Of a DNA stretch of 64,000 nucleotides, positions 35,760 to 48,120 are shown one piece after another. Below the pieces are notes generated by a model. That model was not told where the DNA came from and did not search any database. It saw only the letters and a program-made list of their open reading frames with translations. Position numbers and translations under genes: made by a program. This DNA is from Bactrocera neohumeralis. Lineage: Eukaryota; Arthropoda; Insecta; Diptera; Tephritidae. The stretch lies in NCBI RefSeq assembly GCF_024586455.1, contig NC_065921.1:49002574-49066573 (forward strand). The letters run 5' to 3'. Each line of letters starts with the position of its first letter. Position 1 is the stretch's first letter.

Positions 35760-36790
35760 ATGTGAAATGTCGTCGGTATGCGAAGTAACTATCGCATTGT
35801 CCTTCGACTGTTTCGAGTGATTATCATATTCCAGCAAATACAACTCCTGTCATGCTTCTCAAAAAGTTGCACACACTGTACCATTCACAATACGCAATGA
35901 CTTAAATGAAGTTGAACCGCGAGACGCACAACAGTCGGAAAACTTTCATGAATTGCAAAAGTAAATATTCTACAAAGCGCTTTATTGCAGTTCACACCCA
36001 TTCGATACTGCTGATCTCATGTCGTTCAAAGCCAATAACCGCTATGTTGCTTTCTTTGGTGACGTACTTGCAAACGTATTTGATCGATTTCACCAATCTG
36101 CAATATTCAACATTGACATGAGTTCTGAATGTGAATTAGACAAAAGTGGCGAATATGGTACGATCCATGTGTTGTCAACTTCGATGTGTTGTTAACGTCG
36201 ATATTGACGCCTCTAAATGCTAAATGTTCTGCCATTATCGTCTGGTGAGCGACGCCGATATAGTTAATATCCATCATTTCCCATTTCCCATTTCCGTTTC
36301 CGAAAGAAAAGCACATGAGTAGTGTTTCGTGCATTTATTGTCAGACATACAAACCAAAGTGGGATTGTAAGGTTCGCAAGATCCATGAACCATATTGGTT
36401 TTCACCACTTCGTATAATTCTGGATCTATCTCTGAATCAGAAATTTCCGCTGAAATGATTTCATCAATTTGATCTGGTGTAATCACCATCCGCATCCAAA
36501 GAAGAATTTGTGCGTGCGGCAAACATCTTTTTTGCTATTCAACAGAATACATTCAGCATCTAACATCACCATATATACCATAGGTTGCTTCAAGATAAAG
36601 ACCATCAAACATCGCAGCTATTGTTTAATAAGTCGTGCTGTGATATCGTTACGATCGCTAGCTGATTGACCGCAATTCATAATTCCGCACGTATGTCATC
36701 GTATTTTGGGAGTACTTCTTGGCTTTTCTTGGGCTGCCATACGTTGATGGCAAAAAGAACGCCGACCAATATTAGCGCGACCTCTTCGTA
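35760..36790 (-). pseudogene. Helitron-2 copy 1 Rep domain, HUH motif damaged
   Basis: On the minus strand: RRGRANIGRRSFCHQRMAAQ, CGIMNCGQSASDRYDITARL, then the HUH region as E-stop-QKRCLPHAQILLWM where relatives have EWQKRGLPHAHILLW. The second His is Gln and the preceding Trp is a stop. It continues with MVITPDQIDEIISAEI, DPELYEVVKTNMVHGSCEPY and SDNKCTKHYSCAF. The Y2 motif survives as SIKYVCKYVTKESN (36053-36086). FTFAIHESFPTVVRLAV follows in shifted frames. The same HUH damage is in copy 3. Confidence 0.82.
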
Positions 36791-37127
36791 GCTTCATAAC
36801 AAATTTCAATATGCAATTGATCACATTGTGTGAAACACACATAAAGTTTTCACTGAATGATTTTAAATAATTTTTCCTTTGGATAGCCGGAATAAAAAAG
36901 CAAGCGATCAAAATTGAACCATTCAAATAATTTACAAATCAAAATATTGAAAAACAAAACAAACAAAAATTGAAAAAAATGTGTATGGAAAATGTTACTT
37001 TTTGGAATTGTCCAATTATCCAACTTCTCCTCATTAAAAGTATAAGGTATTCTGTTTCTAAACCTTTCCCGATCCACAACAAATAACCTTTCAATTTCAA
37101 GATTGGTTACTAACAAACAAACATTCA

Positions 37128-38176
37128 TTATACTCTCGCAACAAAGTTGCTAAGGAGAGTATAATAGTTTTGTTCACATAACGGTTGTTTGTAAGTCCTA
37201 AAACTAAAAGAGTCAGATATAGGGTTATATATACCAAAATGATCAGGGTGACGAGTAGAGTTGAAATCCGGATGTCTGTCTGTCCGTCCGTCCGTGCAAG
37301 CTGTAACTTGAGTAAAAATTGAGATATCATGATGAAACTTGGTACACGTATTTCTTGGCTCCATAAGAAGGTTAAGTTCGAAGATGGGAAAAATCGGCCC
37401 ACTGCCACGCCCACAAAATGGCGGAAACCGAAAACCTATAAAGTGTCATAACTAAGCCATAAATAAAGATATTAAGTGAAATTTGGCACAAGGGATCGCA
37501 TTAGGGAGGGGCATATTTGGACGTAATTTTTTGGAAAAGCGGGCGTGGCCACGCCCTCTACTAAGTTTTTTGTACATATCTCTGGAAACTACTATAGCTA
37601 TGTCAACCAAACTCTATAGAGTCGTTTCCTTCAGGCATTTCCATATACAGTTCAAAAATGGAAGAAATCGGGTAATAACCACGCCCACCTCCCATACAAA
37701 GGTTATGTTGAAAATCACTAAAAGTGCGTTTACCGACTAACAAGAAACGTCAGAAACACTAAATTTTACCTAAGAAATGGCAGAAGGATGCTGCACCCAG
37801 GTTTTTTTTTTTAAATTGAAAATGGGCGTGGCGTCGCCCACTTATGGACCAAAAACCGTATCTCAGGAGTTACTAGACCGATTTCAATGAAATTCGGTAT
37901 ATAATATTTTCTTAACACCCTGATGACATGTACGAAATATGGGTGAAATCGAACCACGTCTTCTTCCAATATAACGCTATTTTGAATTCCATCTGATGCC
38001 TTTTCTGTATAATACGAGTATATACATTAGGAACCAATGATGATAGCGGAATAAAACTTTACAAAAATACGGTATTTGAAAAATATGTAAATGACGGATA
38101 ATGAAATCTCGATTATCACTTTATCATGCGAAGGGAAAATATTCGGTGACACCCGAACTTAGCCCTTCCTTACTTG
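37128..38176 (+). repeat. Repeat A, complete copy with defined ends
   Basis: About 1.05 kb. It starts with a near-palindrome (37129-37163, TATACTCTCGCAAC ... GAGAGTATA) and ends with a TTCGG/CCGAA hairpin at 38142-38157 followed by CTTAGCCCTTCCTTACTTG. Inside are the family phrases CACATAACGGTTGTTTGTAA, GTCTGTCTGTCCGTCCGTCC, CCACTGCCACGCCCACAAAA. It is inserted in Helitron-2: copy 3 shows the uninterrupted site at 55978-55981. No coding capacity. I take it as a non-autonomous, probably Helitron-like element; the class is inference. Confidence 0.88.
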
Positions 38177-38376
38177 TTTTTATTGTAACGTTTGTATGGG
38201 GAAAAGAAAAGGGCTGTTTTTAGGGGTTTTCCGGAAATTATTCGAATTTTTCTCGCCGTAAAAACAATCTTTGAGCTTCAACGAACATTTAATCATCAGA
38301 ATTGACCAAATTGGTCCAGGCGTTATTGAGTTATGAGCGTACATACATTTCGACGATTCATTTTTATTTATGTAGA

Positions 38377-41300
38377 TTTCTTGGCTTCACTTTTTTTAAT
38401 AATTATTATTTGTTTATAAGACGCAGAGATGTAATTAACTCAACGCTTTCTTCTTGAATGTTCTGCCCGGCTATAATCCCTTGGAATCACAAATTCAGAC
38501 ATCCAAGTGATGCAGTGGTAATAAAAATAAACTTCCTATACCTTTATTTTGGTACTTTGCTGATTTGCTTCTGTAGACTTAGGAAAGTACATAAGTATGA
38601 TGCTCATAGCTTGTTTCTACTCAATATTGCCCGAAACCAACAAGTGTTCGTTAAAGAAAGTCACAATTTTCTCACAAACTATCAAATAGAATATAAAATT
38701 TGCATCTCCACCCACTTGCGGTGACCTCTTTTGCGACTATTTCAACATAATGGCGCCTCAATGTACACTATTTGATGTTCGTTTTTCTAGGCGCCTGCAT
38801 TTCCACGCCGAGCATGACAAATGTACTGGCATTCATTGTAATTAGGAGGCTTATTCGCCAACAGTCTTGGATATACAGCACACAAATAACAACAGCAATA
38901 AGGAAGTAGATGCTTAGAAGTTTTTGAAGGACATTATACGAATATGCAGTCATACGTATGAGGTGGTGGGTAAAATCGTCTTACTCAGTTAAGCGCTAAA
39001 CATACGTACACGTTCGTATTTTCAGTTACATAAAGAGTATATATCTAAGCACACATATTTCAACAGAAGTACTTATGAAACAAATTACAAGAGGATAAAA
39101 TTGTATGCACAAATTCTAAGCACGGATCGCCCTACATATTTCAACTGCGTCACGCAAATGAACCATTTATGGAACTTTAAGATGGACAATATTTACAAAA
39201 AGACGGTGTTATGTATATCAAAAGTATTTATTTCTGTAATAAATTTCGTATATTTAGAATCCTAAGTATGTTACACAGCTTGTTTCACAAAAAAGGGAGA
39301 GAGGGAGACAAATACATTTTCATATCCAAACTCGATTCTTCATCGACTATATATTGCGATATGCGAATTTAGTATCTGAAAAATATGTGCTCATAAGATC
39401 ACACATGATGTAGATAGATTTAAGTGTAAGCAATAACTTTAGCAAACTATAGGATCAACAGCACTTATGTTTGCTATATATTTAATTGAAAGCATTACAT
39501 GAATAATATCAAGGCACTCGCCGAACTCAAAGTATAGACTTGATGTAACAGTACATTCCCATCGTCTCCAATATAAGCAGGGATCAATAATGTCTATTGC
39601 TGACTAATCTATCAGTACAGTAAAATTTAAAGAATATGGTGTACATTGGGACCGGATTTGCCATCATTTCAGTAACCAAAGTTTAACTTTTTATCCTCAT
39701 TTATGTGATAAAATATTAGTAAAGCTCAAATTAGCAATTAGTTTACATATTAAATTATCTGAAATTTATCAAATAAAGAAGCAGAATTGGTTTTTGTGCA
39801 AATTTAAGATGGCACGGATATTTTAAGTTCCCAGATTTTTCCGTTACCTTTTAAAGTTTTTGTCCAACGAATGTTGATTTATTGTAAAAGCTGTTCAGAA
39901 ATTCTGCGCAGTTTTCCTTATCGCTTGAATCGCTGAAACGTCATTTCTAGGCTGTTCTGTTGAACGACGTCATAGTATTGAGTACAATTGTAAATATTCC
40001 ATAAGTCTCAACAAATTATTGTCAATATATATCATAGCAAACAAACGGAAAAAATAATTTGTCACAAAACCTGCTCCTTTAATTAACCAATGGAAGGATT
40101 ATCAAAGTGCACAACAAAAAACATATTATTAACAAGGAGCAAAGCAAGAGATCGACGGGAATCTTTGTAAAAACACAACAGATGCAGATGCCTGTCATTT
40201 CATCGTCCGGAATAAAAAAAACTCCTACAAAGTATTCCGCTTGCCTCGGTATACTCCATTTCCAATAAGAGTTATCCTAGAGTAGGAAATGAAAATATCC
40301 AAACCACTAACCAAAGATAATATTCAGAAAAGTTTTTATATTTAAAGTAAGTATGGAATATTTAGCATTTTAACTCTTGTTGCTTTTGTGGTTTTGTGTC
40401 GCAAATTAAGCTTCAATCCCGCCACATTTGGGCTTTTGCCAGTTGCATGTAAAAATAAGCATTCAAAAACAAACGAGCCTGTCGATAGGATACTGCGGCC
40501 ATCTGAAAAAGCAAACGTATGGTGGTTTGTTTGACTGTTTCTCTATTTGGCAACTTTTCACTTATCCGCCCAGCTGGCCAGTCGCAAAAGAAGCGCAACA
40601 ACGATTTGCAAGAGCAAATTGACTGCTTTTCTATGGCCCAATTGGATGGAAGAGACAAGGAAGGGAGTGTCCTGATTTCAAAGTCGAGTCTGGCACGACT
40701 GCAACTGAACTCATTTGGAATAATTAGAATTCAGTGGTTGTAAATGCTGCCCATCTTGTTTTCACATACCTATCTCACTACACATTCTTCGTGATATTGC
40801 CGATTTTGTTGTTGCTCTTTGGTTTCCTCGGTGTTGTTGTGTATATGTGTATTTGTTATGCATGAAATAGAGCAATTATGAAAGAGTATAAGCGGCATCC
40901 ACGTGGAGCGATTACGGAAAAGGAAGTTTTGCAATGCTAAATTTGTGACGATGTGATAGAAATGGAAAGTAGAATGCCAAGTGCTGGTGTTGTTTTTATA
41001 TTTTCTTGCATGAAACTTAATTTCGCAGATAAAAATTTCAAACACTGGAATTAAAAAGTTTTAATTAACAGCGCGCACGAACGCGTGAAAGAGTCAAATC
41101 TCGGAAGACAAACGGCACTGCTTCACTACATATGACTGCCGAGCCATGAGGACATGCAGAAAGTAAATAACGAGCGCAACTTATTGCACTTAGTATACGA
41201 TTTAGTTCAGTGAATCTAGATATAAATTTATATAAGACAAAATTATTGTACAGAAACAATTTCAAGTTTCTGGCCAAATACGTGACGCATATGTACCTCT

Positions 41301-42794
41301 AAGAACCTCTTCGATAATCTTATTAAGCGTTGTCAGGCAATTTTTTGTTAAAAGCTAATACATTTCACTTTTGGTGGTACAAAAATGTTAACAAAGTTAA
41401 CCATTTTCAAAAATTAAACAAGAACACTGCAACTTTTTGCAGGAGTTGTCCTCACCCATGACTGTAATGTGAAATCGGACACATGTATGCGTTCAGTTAA
41501 ATTGTTATAGAGTAAGTGATTAGTTTTATTAAATTTGAAATGATTCTTCATATGTAAAAAATGATTACGATCCAACAAACTTCGGTGCTTCAAGTAACTG
41601 TAAATGCTGATACGGCAGTGTTGAGACGGTTTTCACGTTCCCAAAAGTTTATATTTGGCCGGGATGTTTTGTTTTGTTTATATTCGTTTGTCGTTTGTGG
41701 TTTCCTAGCTAAGATTGATGGGCAATGCGTTCTTTCTTCGAGGGCCATTCTGCAAACTCTCCAATAATTGCTGGATTTCGCTACTTGAGTAAGTAATATT
41801 TAAATAACATATCCATATAATTTGTTTTTTTTTGCATTTTATTAAAAATAAAAATTTTTCTGAACAAGGATTTGGGAAGCCTTTAAGTTAAACTGTTTAT
41901 TTAAAGTTGTGTGTTAGAAGATTAATTACTTGTAAAAACTAATGAAGAATTGATGATAAAAACAAAATGTTATAAATTAGTATTAAATTACTGTTAATAA
42001 AGAATTGTATATATGTACATTCTTGCTGAAAATATCAATAAATAACAGCAGGTTTTCATTTGTTCCAAACTACCGTTTATAGACCATTTCATAACCATAT
42101 AGGCTAGAAATTTCAGAAGACTCTTATATATTGTGATACTTTTTATCTGGAATTGCTTGAAGTTGCAAGTTATTTGAAACACGAACGACATTTAAGCTGT
42201 CGCGACGGTTTGTTGCAAATCCTGCCCTACATTGTTGACAGCAGTTTTGTTTTCATTTGTGGTCTCGCATTTTGCCAGCACTTGCAGCGTTAATGCGCAA
42301 AGCGCCAGGAAGTGCATTAAACTTAATGAGATCCGCTAGATGGTCGAATGTCTGCTACTACGCTTGCACACTTAGTATTCAGTTTCAACAAATTTCTCGC
42401 AAAACACCACTTCCGGCATACCCTGTTGTGCACTTTCAGACCCACTGGGCGAACAAGCCCAATCTCTCCACACAAAAACGCACTGCAGGATAACATTGGG
42501 TCTTGGGTGGGAGATTGCCTTTCTAGAGCGGACAGTAATGCTCTCTATGTGATTTATCCCATGCACTGAAATTTGGGGCTTTCTAACTACTTTTAGCAAA
42601 GCAATATTTAATAATCGAATCTTGTGTAACATTGCAAGGAACTATTTACGAAGAGCATAAGTACACTGAATATCTTCGAATAATCTAAGCAAGTTTTACT
42701 TACTTTATGGACTTAAAGTGCAAGTACATTTTACGTTTATTATATTTCCACTATTTTCAGTACTATTAAACTTATTTACTTTGAAGACACTTTT
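38377..42794. other. Unique-looking DNA, no gene recognised
   Basis: About 4.4 kb without recognisable transposon or gene. The GC-richer patches at 40400-40750, 41050-41280 and 42200-42560 carry overlapping frames of 60-91 codons on both strands with no domain or splice context. These patches are the best places to look for conserved host regulatory DNA. Confidence 0.4.
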
Positions 42795-43807
42795 TATACT
42801 CTTGCAACCAGTTGCTACAGAGTTTATACATTTGTTCACCTAACGGTTGGACGTATCACCTAAAACTAATAGAGATAGATATAGGGTTATTATGTATGAT
42901 CAGGATAACGAGAAAAGTTGAAATCCGATTGGCTGTCTGTAAATTGTGAAAAAATTGAGATATCTTTTTGAAATTTGGTAGAAAGGTTCCCTAGTACAAA
43001 AACAAATTCGAGTTCGTAGATGCGCCTAATCGGACCACCAGCACGCCCACAAATCGTCATTAACCGAAAATTTACAAAGTGCCATAACTAAGCACTTAAT
43101 TAAGATATAAAACTATAATTTGGCACAGGGGATCATAGTAGCAAGGGGCACCTGTATATGTTTAATGTGCATATCTCCTAAACCATTAAAGCTACAAAAA
43201 CTAAATTCACCCAGCACGAATACTACAAGAACTACTATCGATAGTTTGAAAATGAATAAAATCAGATGAAAACCCCGCTCACTCCTCATATAACGTACTG
43301 TTCAAAACTACTAAAAGCGCGATAAATCAATAACTAAATGCGATAGAAACATAAAAATTTGCCGACGGGTTAGCATGATAAGGGTTGTTAGGGGCCGGTG
43401 TAAAAATTGGACATTGGGCGTGGCACCGACCACTTTTTGGTGGAATCCCATATCTCGGGACTCGACTAACCGATTTCGATAGGATTTGGCATATTCGGAA
43501 TATTTTTTATATTCCTATGTCACTCTGTAAAAATGAGTGAAATCGGACAGTAAACACGCATACTTTCCGTATAGCACAATTTTAAATTCCACTTGATTCT
43601 TTTACTTTCCAGAAGGGTATACCTACCATATGTAGGTTTTGAAACAACTTTACGGTGTCAATATACAAGTATTTACAGACATATAAATGGGTATATCGAA
43701 TTCCGAGATTCTTACCTAATTTAAGCTTAAATGACTGGATTGTTGATTTGATTCTTGCAAGAGTATAAAATGTACGGTTGCACCCGAACTCAGCCCATCC
43801 TTACTTG
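42795..43807 (+). repeat. Repeat A, full-length diverged copy
   Basis: Starts ATACTCTTGCAACCAGTTGC, continues with TTGTTCACCTAACGGTTGGA, AGATAGATATAGGGTTATTA, CATATCTCGGGACTCGACTA and ends TGTACGGTTGCACCCGAACT ... CATCCTTACTTG. It belongs with the split copy at 47335-50907 and the minus piece at 19056, more than with the 37128 copy, so at least two subfamilies are present. Confidence 0.85.
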
Positions 43808-45639
43808 CTTATATCTAATGTTTAGGTAACAGTACGATCACACAATATACATACGTACATATTACATTTTAACAAAAAAACGTTAATAAATATATAAAAT
43901 TGGTTTAAACAAATTTAAAGATTTCAATAATTTCTTACATTTTATTCATAATTAGTACTAATTTTAGTAATTGAAATTGACAACTCGTTTGCGCATTATT
44001 CCTTTTTTTTGTTAATTTTCGAAAACTATTTTGGACAGTGTCCTGATTATCTGAGAAATATTGACACCACTGACGCAATATTACTTTTGCATTGAGTTTT
44101 GTGCATAAAACTTTGTCCGACAATGACTGACCCTCTGCTGAGCCATGCTGCGTGAATTCATTTTCCCACTCTTAACAAAGATTTAACTGTGGGCAGCGAT
44201 TGCTTGAGCCAAGCCAAGCATGGAAACAATTGCACTAAGTAAAGGCGGGTATTTGCCATTTGCTCGTCGGCAATGAACAGCAGGAAGCGGAAATAGCTTT
44301 GCCGTGTTAGATACACTTGTTTGCGCAAACAACACCACGCCACTCAGTGGGCGCCTAACTATACTTCGAAAGCAGTGAGTAAATTATGTAAGTCACCCTA
44401 AGTTGTACGCGTTGATGACCTGAGGCGTTGATCTCTGCAAGAGTGCAATATACGCCCAGTGTGATTATGCATTAAAAATTGAATTAAGAATTTATATAAA
44501 AACACAAATTGAATGGCAAGGAAGAACTATATTGAAAAGAAAATTAGCTTGAGAATTGGTTATAGCGCAACGAAGACGAGTGGAAGTTGAAATTCATAGA
44601 ATATAAGAGACTTAAGCAACTGCTCAAGCATACATCTATACATACATGGACTTTTATATTCGAATCTTTCGTTTTCTTTACCTTTGCTATGAGATTAACA
44701 CTGCTGATCTGAAGTGCTTGAACGGGCTATCAAAACGATGCAGATGGGCTGGAAATCACAATAAAATCAACAAATGCAAATAAGCGTTATGCAAATGATT
44801 ATAAAACTGAATGCATAAGCTATTGAGTTAACATTCATGTAATTGCAGCTGGGATCTCTGCGACGTATTTGGAAGAATCCAAATGCATTCCATTGAATAT
44901 GATTAACGTTTTATGAAATGATTAGATGACAAATATGCACCATATTGCTCTAATTTTATTAGTGATTAAATATTTGTACTTGTAAGACAAAAAGTATTAA
45001 AAATTTGGTTATTCCAAACTATAGCTTTAAAGTTAAGTGAGCATATTGATTGGTAATTTTTCAAAAAACCCAAATGCTACCTATATATATTAAAAACAAG
45101 AAAAAACTTTAACTTCACTTACACTGAAGCTGTAATACACATGATAATGCCTGGACTATGCAAGTGAGTCCTAAGTGGAAATATGCGTTAATTCAATATA
45201 TCGGCGGTGATGTTGGCAGAAATGACCACCGAGTAAGCTGGCATTTTTTCTTGTAGTAGTAGTAGTAGTAGTGTAGTTGTACGTAAATAACTCACCGATG
45301 TCGCGCGAGAAAATGGAGCAGGGACAGAAAGAGTTAGTTATTACGGCGCCACTCTAACGGGATTATGTCACATAAAAAACTAAATGATGCAGCGCTCCCT
45401 CACAGCATCTTTATACTTTCTGCAACCGCTCACCCGGTAACTTGCGCATTCCTAACACGACGACTCAGTTCGTCAAGCAACAAGTGACACCTGCTGAGCT
45501 GTACATAACATAAATGTATCATAATGACATAAAGAGCAAATTTTATGAGCGTCCTGTTTTTCATGTTTTACAAACGTTTAATGTTCTTGTTTCGTGACGA
45601 TGCCGTGTTCTATTGGTCATGTCGTTAAGAAGGTAATTC
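43808..45639. other. No gene recognised
   Basis: Unique-looking DNA. A short (GTA)n run is noted separately. The minus-strand frames at 43935-44123 and 44158-44343 are short and featureless. Confidence 0.4.
45253..45272 (+). repeat. (GTA)n microsatellite
   Basis: Six and two-thirds uninterrupted GTA units. Confidence 0.95.
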
Positions 45640-46140
45640 TTATATTAGTCGAAGAAATGGGTGTATACTACAAGTATAGCACTACCTCGTTCGAAGTTCA
45701 GAAAACACATTCGGGACCAAGAGCAATCTGAAGAGATTCTAGAGCTATTATTTCATCCAAAAAAATACAGTTTGGTGTGGTTTGTGGGCCGATGGTCTAA
45801 TCGGTCCATATTTATTCAAAAATGATGCCGTCACCACTTCCCACACAGATATCACACCGTTCCGGTAGAGATATGTCTAAAATAATATATAAGTCTAAAT
45901 TCTATCCTGCTTCGATTTAGCCCTTGTAGCAAAACATCACGCGAGTCATTTGCCAGTTATCAATCGAAATGATCGAACGAGTCATTGAAAATTGGACTCA
46001 ACGGATGGACCATCTGAGACGTAGCCGCTGTCAACATTTGAAAGAGATAATCTTCAGAAAATGAAAGCCAAAGAATGTTTTTTCGAATGATAATAAACAT
46101 TCCCCATCAAATTTGAAGTTTATGTGTTTTTCTAAAGAGT
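45640..46140 (+). pseudogene. Rosa-like mariner transposase fragment, copy 4
   Basis: Joined frames give IQFGVVCGPMVLIGPYLFKN (the VWCGLW...GPYFF region), then skip the catalytic core. A C-terminal block follows: EMIERVIENWTQRMDHLRRS and CQHLKEIIFRK, stop near 46060. This matches the IPAEMLxRVxxNW / GQHLxEIIF ending of the family at 1125-1990 and 6435-6815. The second and third catalytic Asp residues are absent. It lies just upstream of a hAT remnant. Confidence 0.62.
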
Positions 46141-46374
46141 ATTACAATACATAACCTGCTTGCACTTTATTATTTGGACCATCAGACAGGTAACTTATAA
46201 GCCAGCAAGAGTCACTGAATATATCCATTTGTAAATATCTAGGATCGCGCTAGGATTGGCAGATCATTGACAATTAGAGAAAACAAAGCTGGAGAATTTT
46301 TACCAGGACAAAGCAAATCAGAAGAGAAGCAGAATCACCTCTATCCCATACCATACCATTTTAACCCTGAAATC

Positions 46375-47300
46375 GTAGGATGGTAAGGCTACAAGTCTGA
46401 TTGGACACATAAAGAACGTTCACAAAGCAATTTACTTGGAATTGAAAAACTCAGCTGATAAAAGAAAATTATCCGATTCGTGCGAGATAAATGAACCCCT
46501 ACCTACATCGAGTGCTGCGCCAGTTGAACCGACATACGATAATGACAGTGATAAGGAGTTGCCCGAAAAACGCCATAAAAAATAAAAGTCGATTACTAGC
46601 AGTTTCGCAGGAATTAATTCATATTCTACTTCTGGTAACAAATCCAAAAAAATTAATCACCCCATTTTATATTTAATTTGCAAGGATAATCAGTTATTTT
46701 CGTTTGTAGAAAATGAGATATTAAAAAAAATTATAAAATTCCAAGTAGACTTATCGTACAGGATGTCTTGATGAAAAATATGATATGTTGTCGAAAAGAT
46801 TAAAATCAAATCTACGAACTGTTGAAATTTTCACTTTAACTAGAGATATTTGGATGAATATACAAATGCGTAGTTATTTGGACGTCACAACACATTTCGG
46901 TTTGGGTACGGAATTTCATTCAGTGGCCTTAGGGGTTTATCAACTCAATGAAAGGCACACGTCCGAGTATGTGGCAAATATGCTGTTAAATACATGCAAG
47001 GAGTAGGGACTTGAAAAGGAAAAAAAACATACCGAATCCGATTCAGATAAATCGGACGGGACTTTAGAAGATTCCAGTCTTTGAGTGACCACCAAAAATT
47101 GGAAACTCAGTACATAGAAGCGAGGGAAGCGTTTCCGAAGAGCTATCAGTCTACTTAAAGCATCAGTGGGCCGGTTAAATGAAACAGAACATTTAACGAT
47201 TGTCCCGACTTCAGCATCTTCTGAAAGACTTTTTTCCAAGGCTTCTCAAGTTTTAAATCAACAGCGAAATAGACTGCAGGCAAACGTGTAAACAAAATTT
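46375..47300 (+). pseudogene. hAT-type (BED finger) transposase remnant
   Basis: Frames give the tail of a BED finger (TSLIGHIKNVHKAIYLELKN), a linker, then LSKRLKSNLRTVEIFTLTRD with IWMNIQMRSYLDVTTHF, corresponding to the start of the RNase H-like core (first catalytic Asp in the TxDxW region). After LGVYQLNERHTSEYVANMLL a large part of the core is deleted. Near 47160 comes the C-terminal dimerisation motif: TIVPTSASSERLFSKASQVL and NQQRNRL. Stops and frameshifts abound. The eight-base target duplication and terminal repeats were not found. Confidence 0.75.
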
Positions 47301-47334
47301 TATTTCTACGAAGATTGGACAAAAAAGCTGGGAT

Positions 47335-48033
47335 TTCTAAATTCCACGGTACTATTAAAAACCACTAAAAGCTCGATAAATCACTAACTAAATGCGTCAA
47401 AGACGTAAAAATTTTCTCCCGGGATGATACGAAAAATATTTATGGGAGCTGGTGTGAAAATTGGACGGTGGTCGTCGCACCGCCCATTTTTTTGTGAAAT
47501 CCCATATCTCGGGTCTCGATCCGCCGATTTCTACTAAATTTAGTACGTGGCATTTTTTTCATATTCTTATGTCACGTTGTAAAAATGAGCGAAATCGGAC
47601 AATAACCATGCCTAATTCCCATATAGCAAAAGTTTAAATTCCATTTCCAGAATGCAAATCAAGAAGCACAATCCCCTTAAAGAATGCCACTTTATGACCA
47701 AAAATTCTTCAAATCCAACACCAACTCTTCGCACCCCTAGGTACCGAATATTTAGACCCCTGTACCTATAGTTGACTTTTGTTAGAAAATATCAGTCAAT
47801 GTCTGATATATGTAATTGAAATTCAGGGATAGTACTTCCCTGACAATTGTTTGTCTGTATGTCAATGTATGTAATGGATTGAATCCGACCAATACTTCCC
47901 TTAGTACCCATATGTCTAATATTAAGATAATCGTCTTATTAAGATAAGACTTCCGGTGTGAAAATGAGCTAGTATGTTTTACTCATAACAGTGTATCTTT
48001 ATACCAAAAATAAATAAATCTGGAGAAAACTTG
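47335..48033 (+). repeat. Repeat A, left piece of a copy split by a LINE
   Basis: Matches the second half of the 42795 copy: GGTACTATTAAAAACCACTA, TTTGTGAAATCCCATATCTC, AGTACGTGGCATTTTTTTCA and GAGCGAAATCGGACAATAAC. It stops at AAAACTTGACTT where the LINE tail begins. The remainder continues at 50757. Confidence 0.8.
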
Positions 48034-48120
48034 ACTTCTTCTTCTTCCTTACTGGCGTAGACACCGCTTACGCGATTAAAGCCGAGTTAACAACAGCGCG
48101 CCAGTCGCTTCTTCTTTTCG

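Larger units (their letters stand above)
34509..38376 (-). mobile_element. Helitron-2, copy 1, interrupted twice
   Basis: On the minus strand it starts at 38376 with TCTACATAAATAAAAATG preceded by A. It ends at 34509 with GTCAGCTAG followed by T: the TC...CTAG ends and A/T target expected of a Helitron. Helicase and Rep remnants lie between. Two later insertions sit inside it: repeat A (37128-38176) in the 5' region and a fold-back element (34719-35205) in the last helicase motif. Copies 2 (59672-60638) and 3 (54963-56457) share ends and interior. Without the insertions it is about 2.3 kb, so large internal deletions are also present. Confidence 0.85.

Noticed and set aside
40413..40743. Overlapping 64-81 codon frames on both strands, considered as a host exon
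   Set aside because: No domain, no coding-strand preference, no convincing splice sites. Kept only as an unannotated patch.
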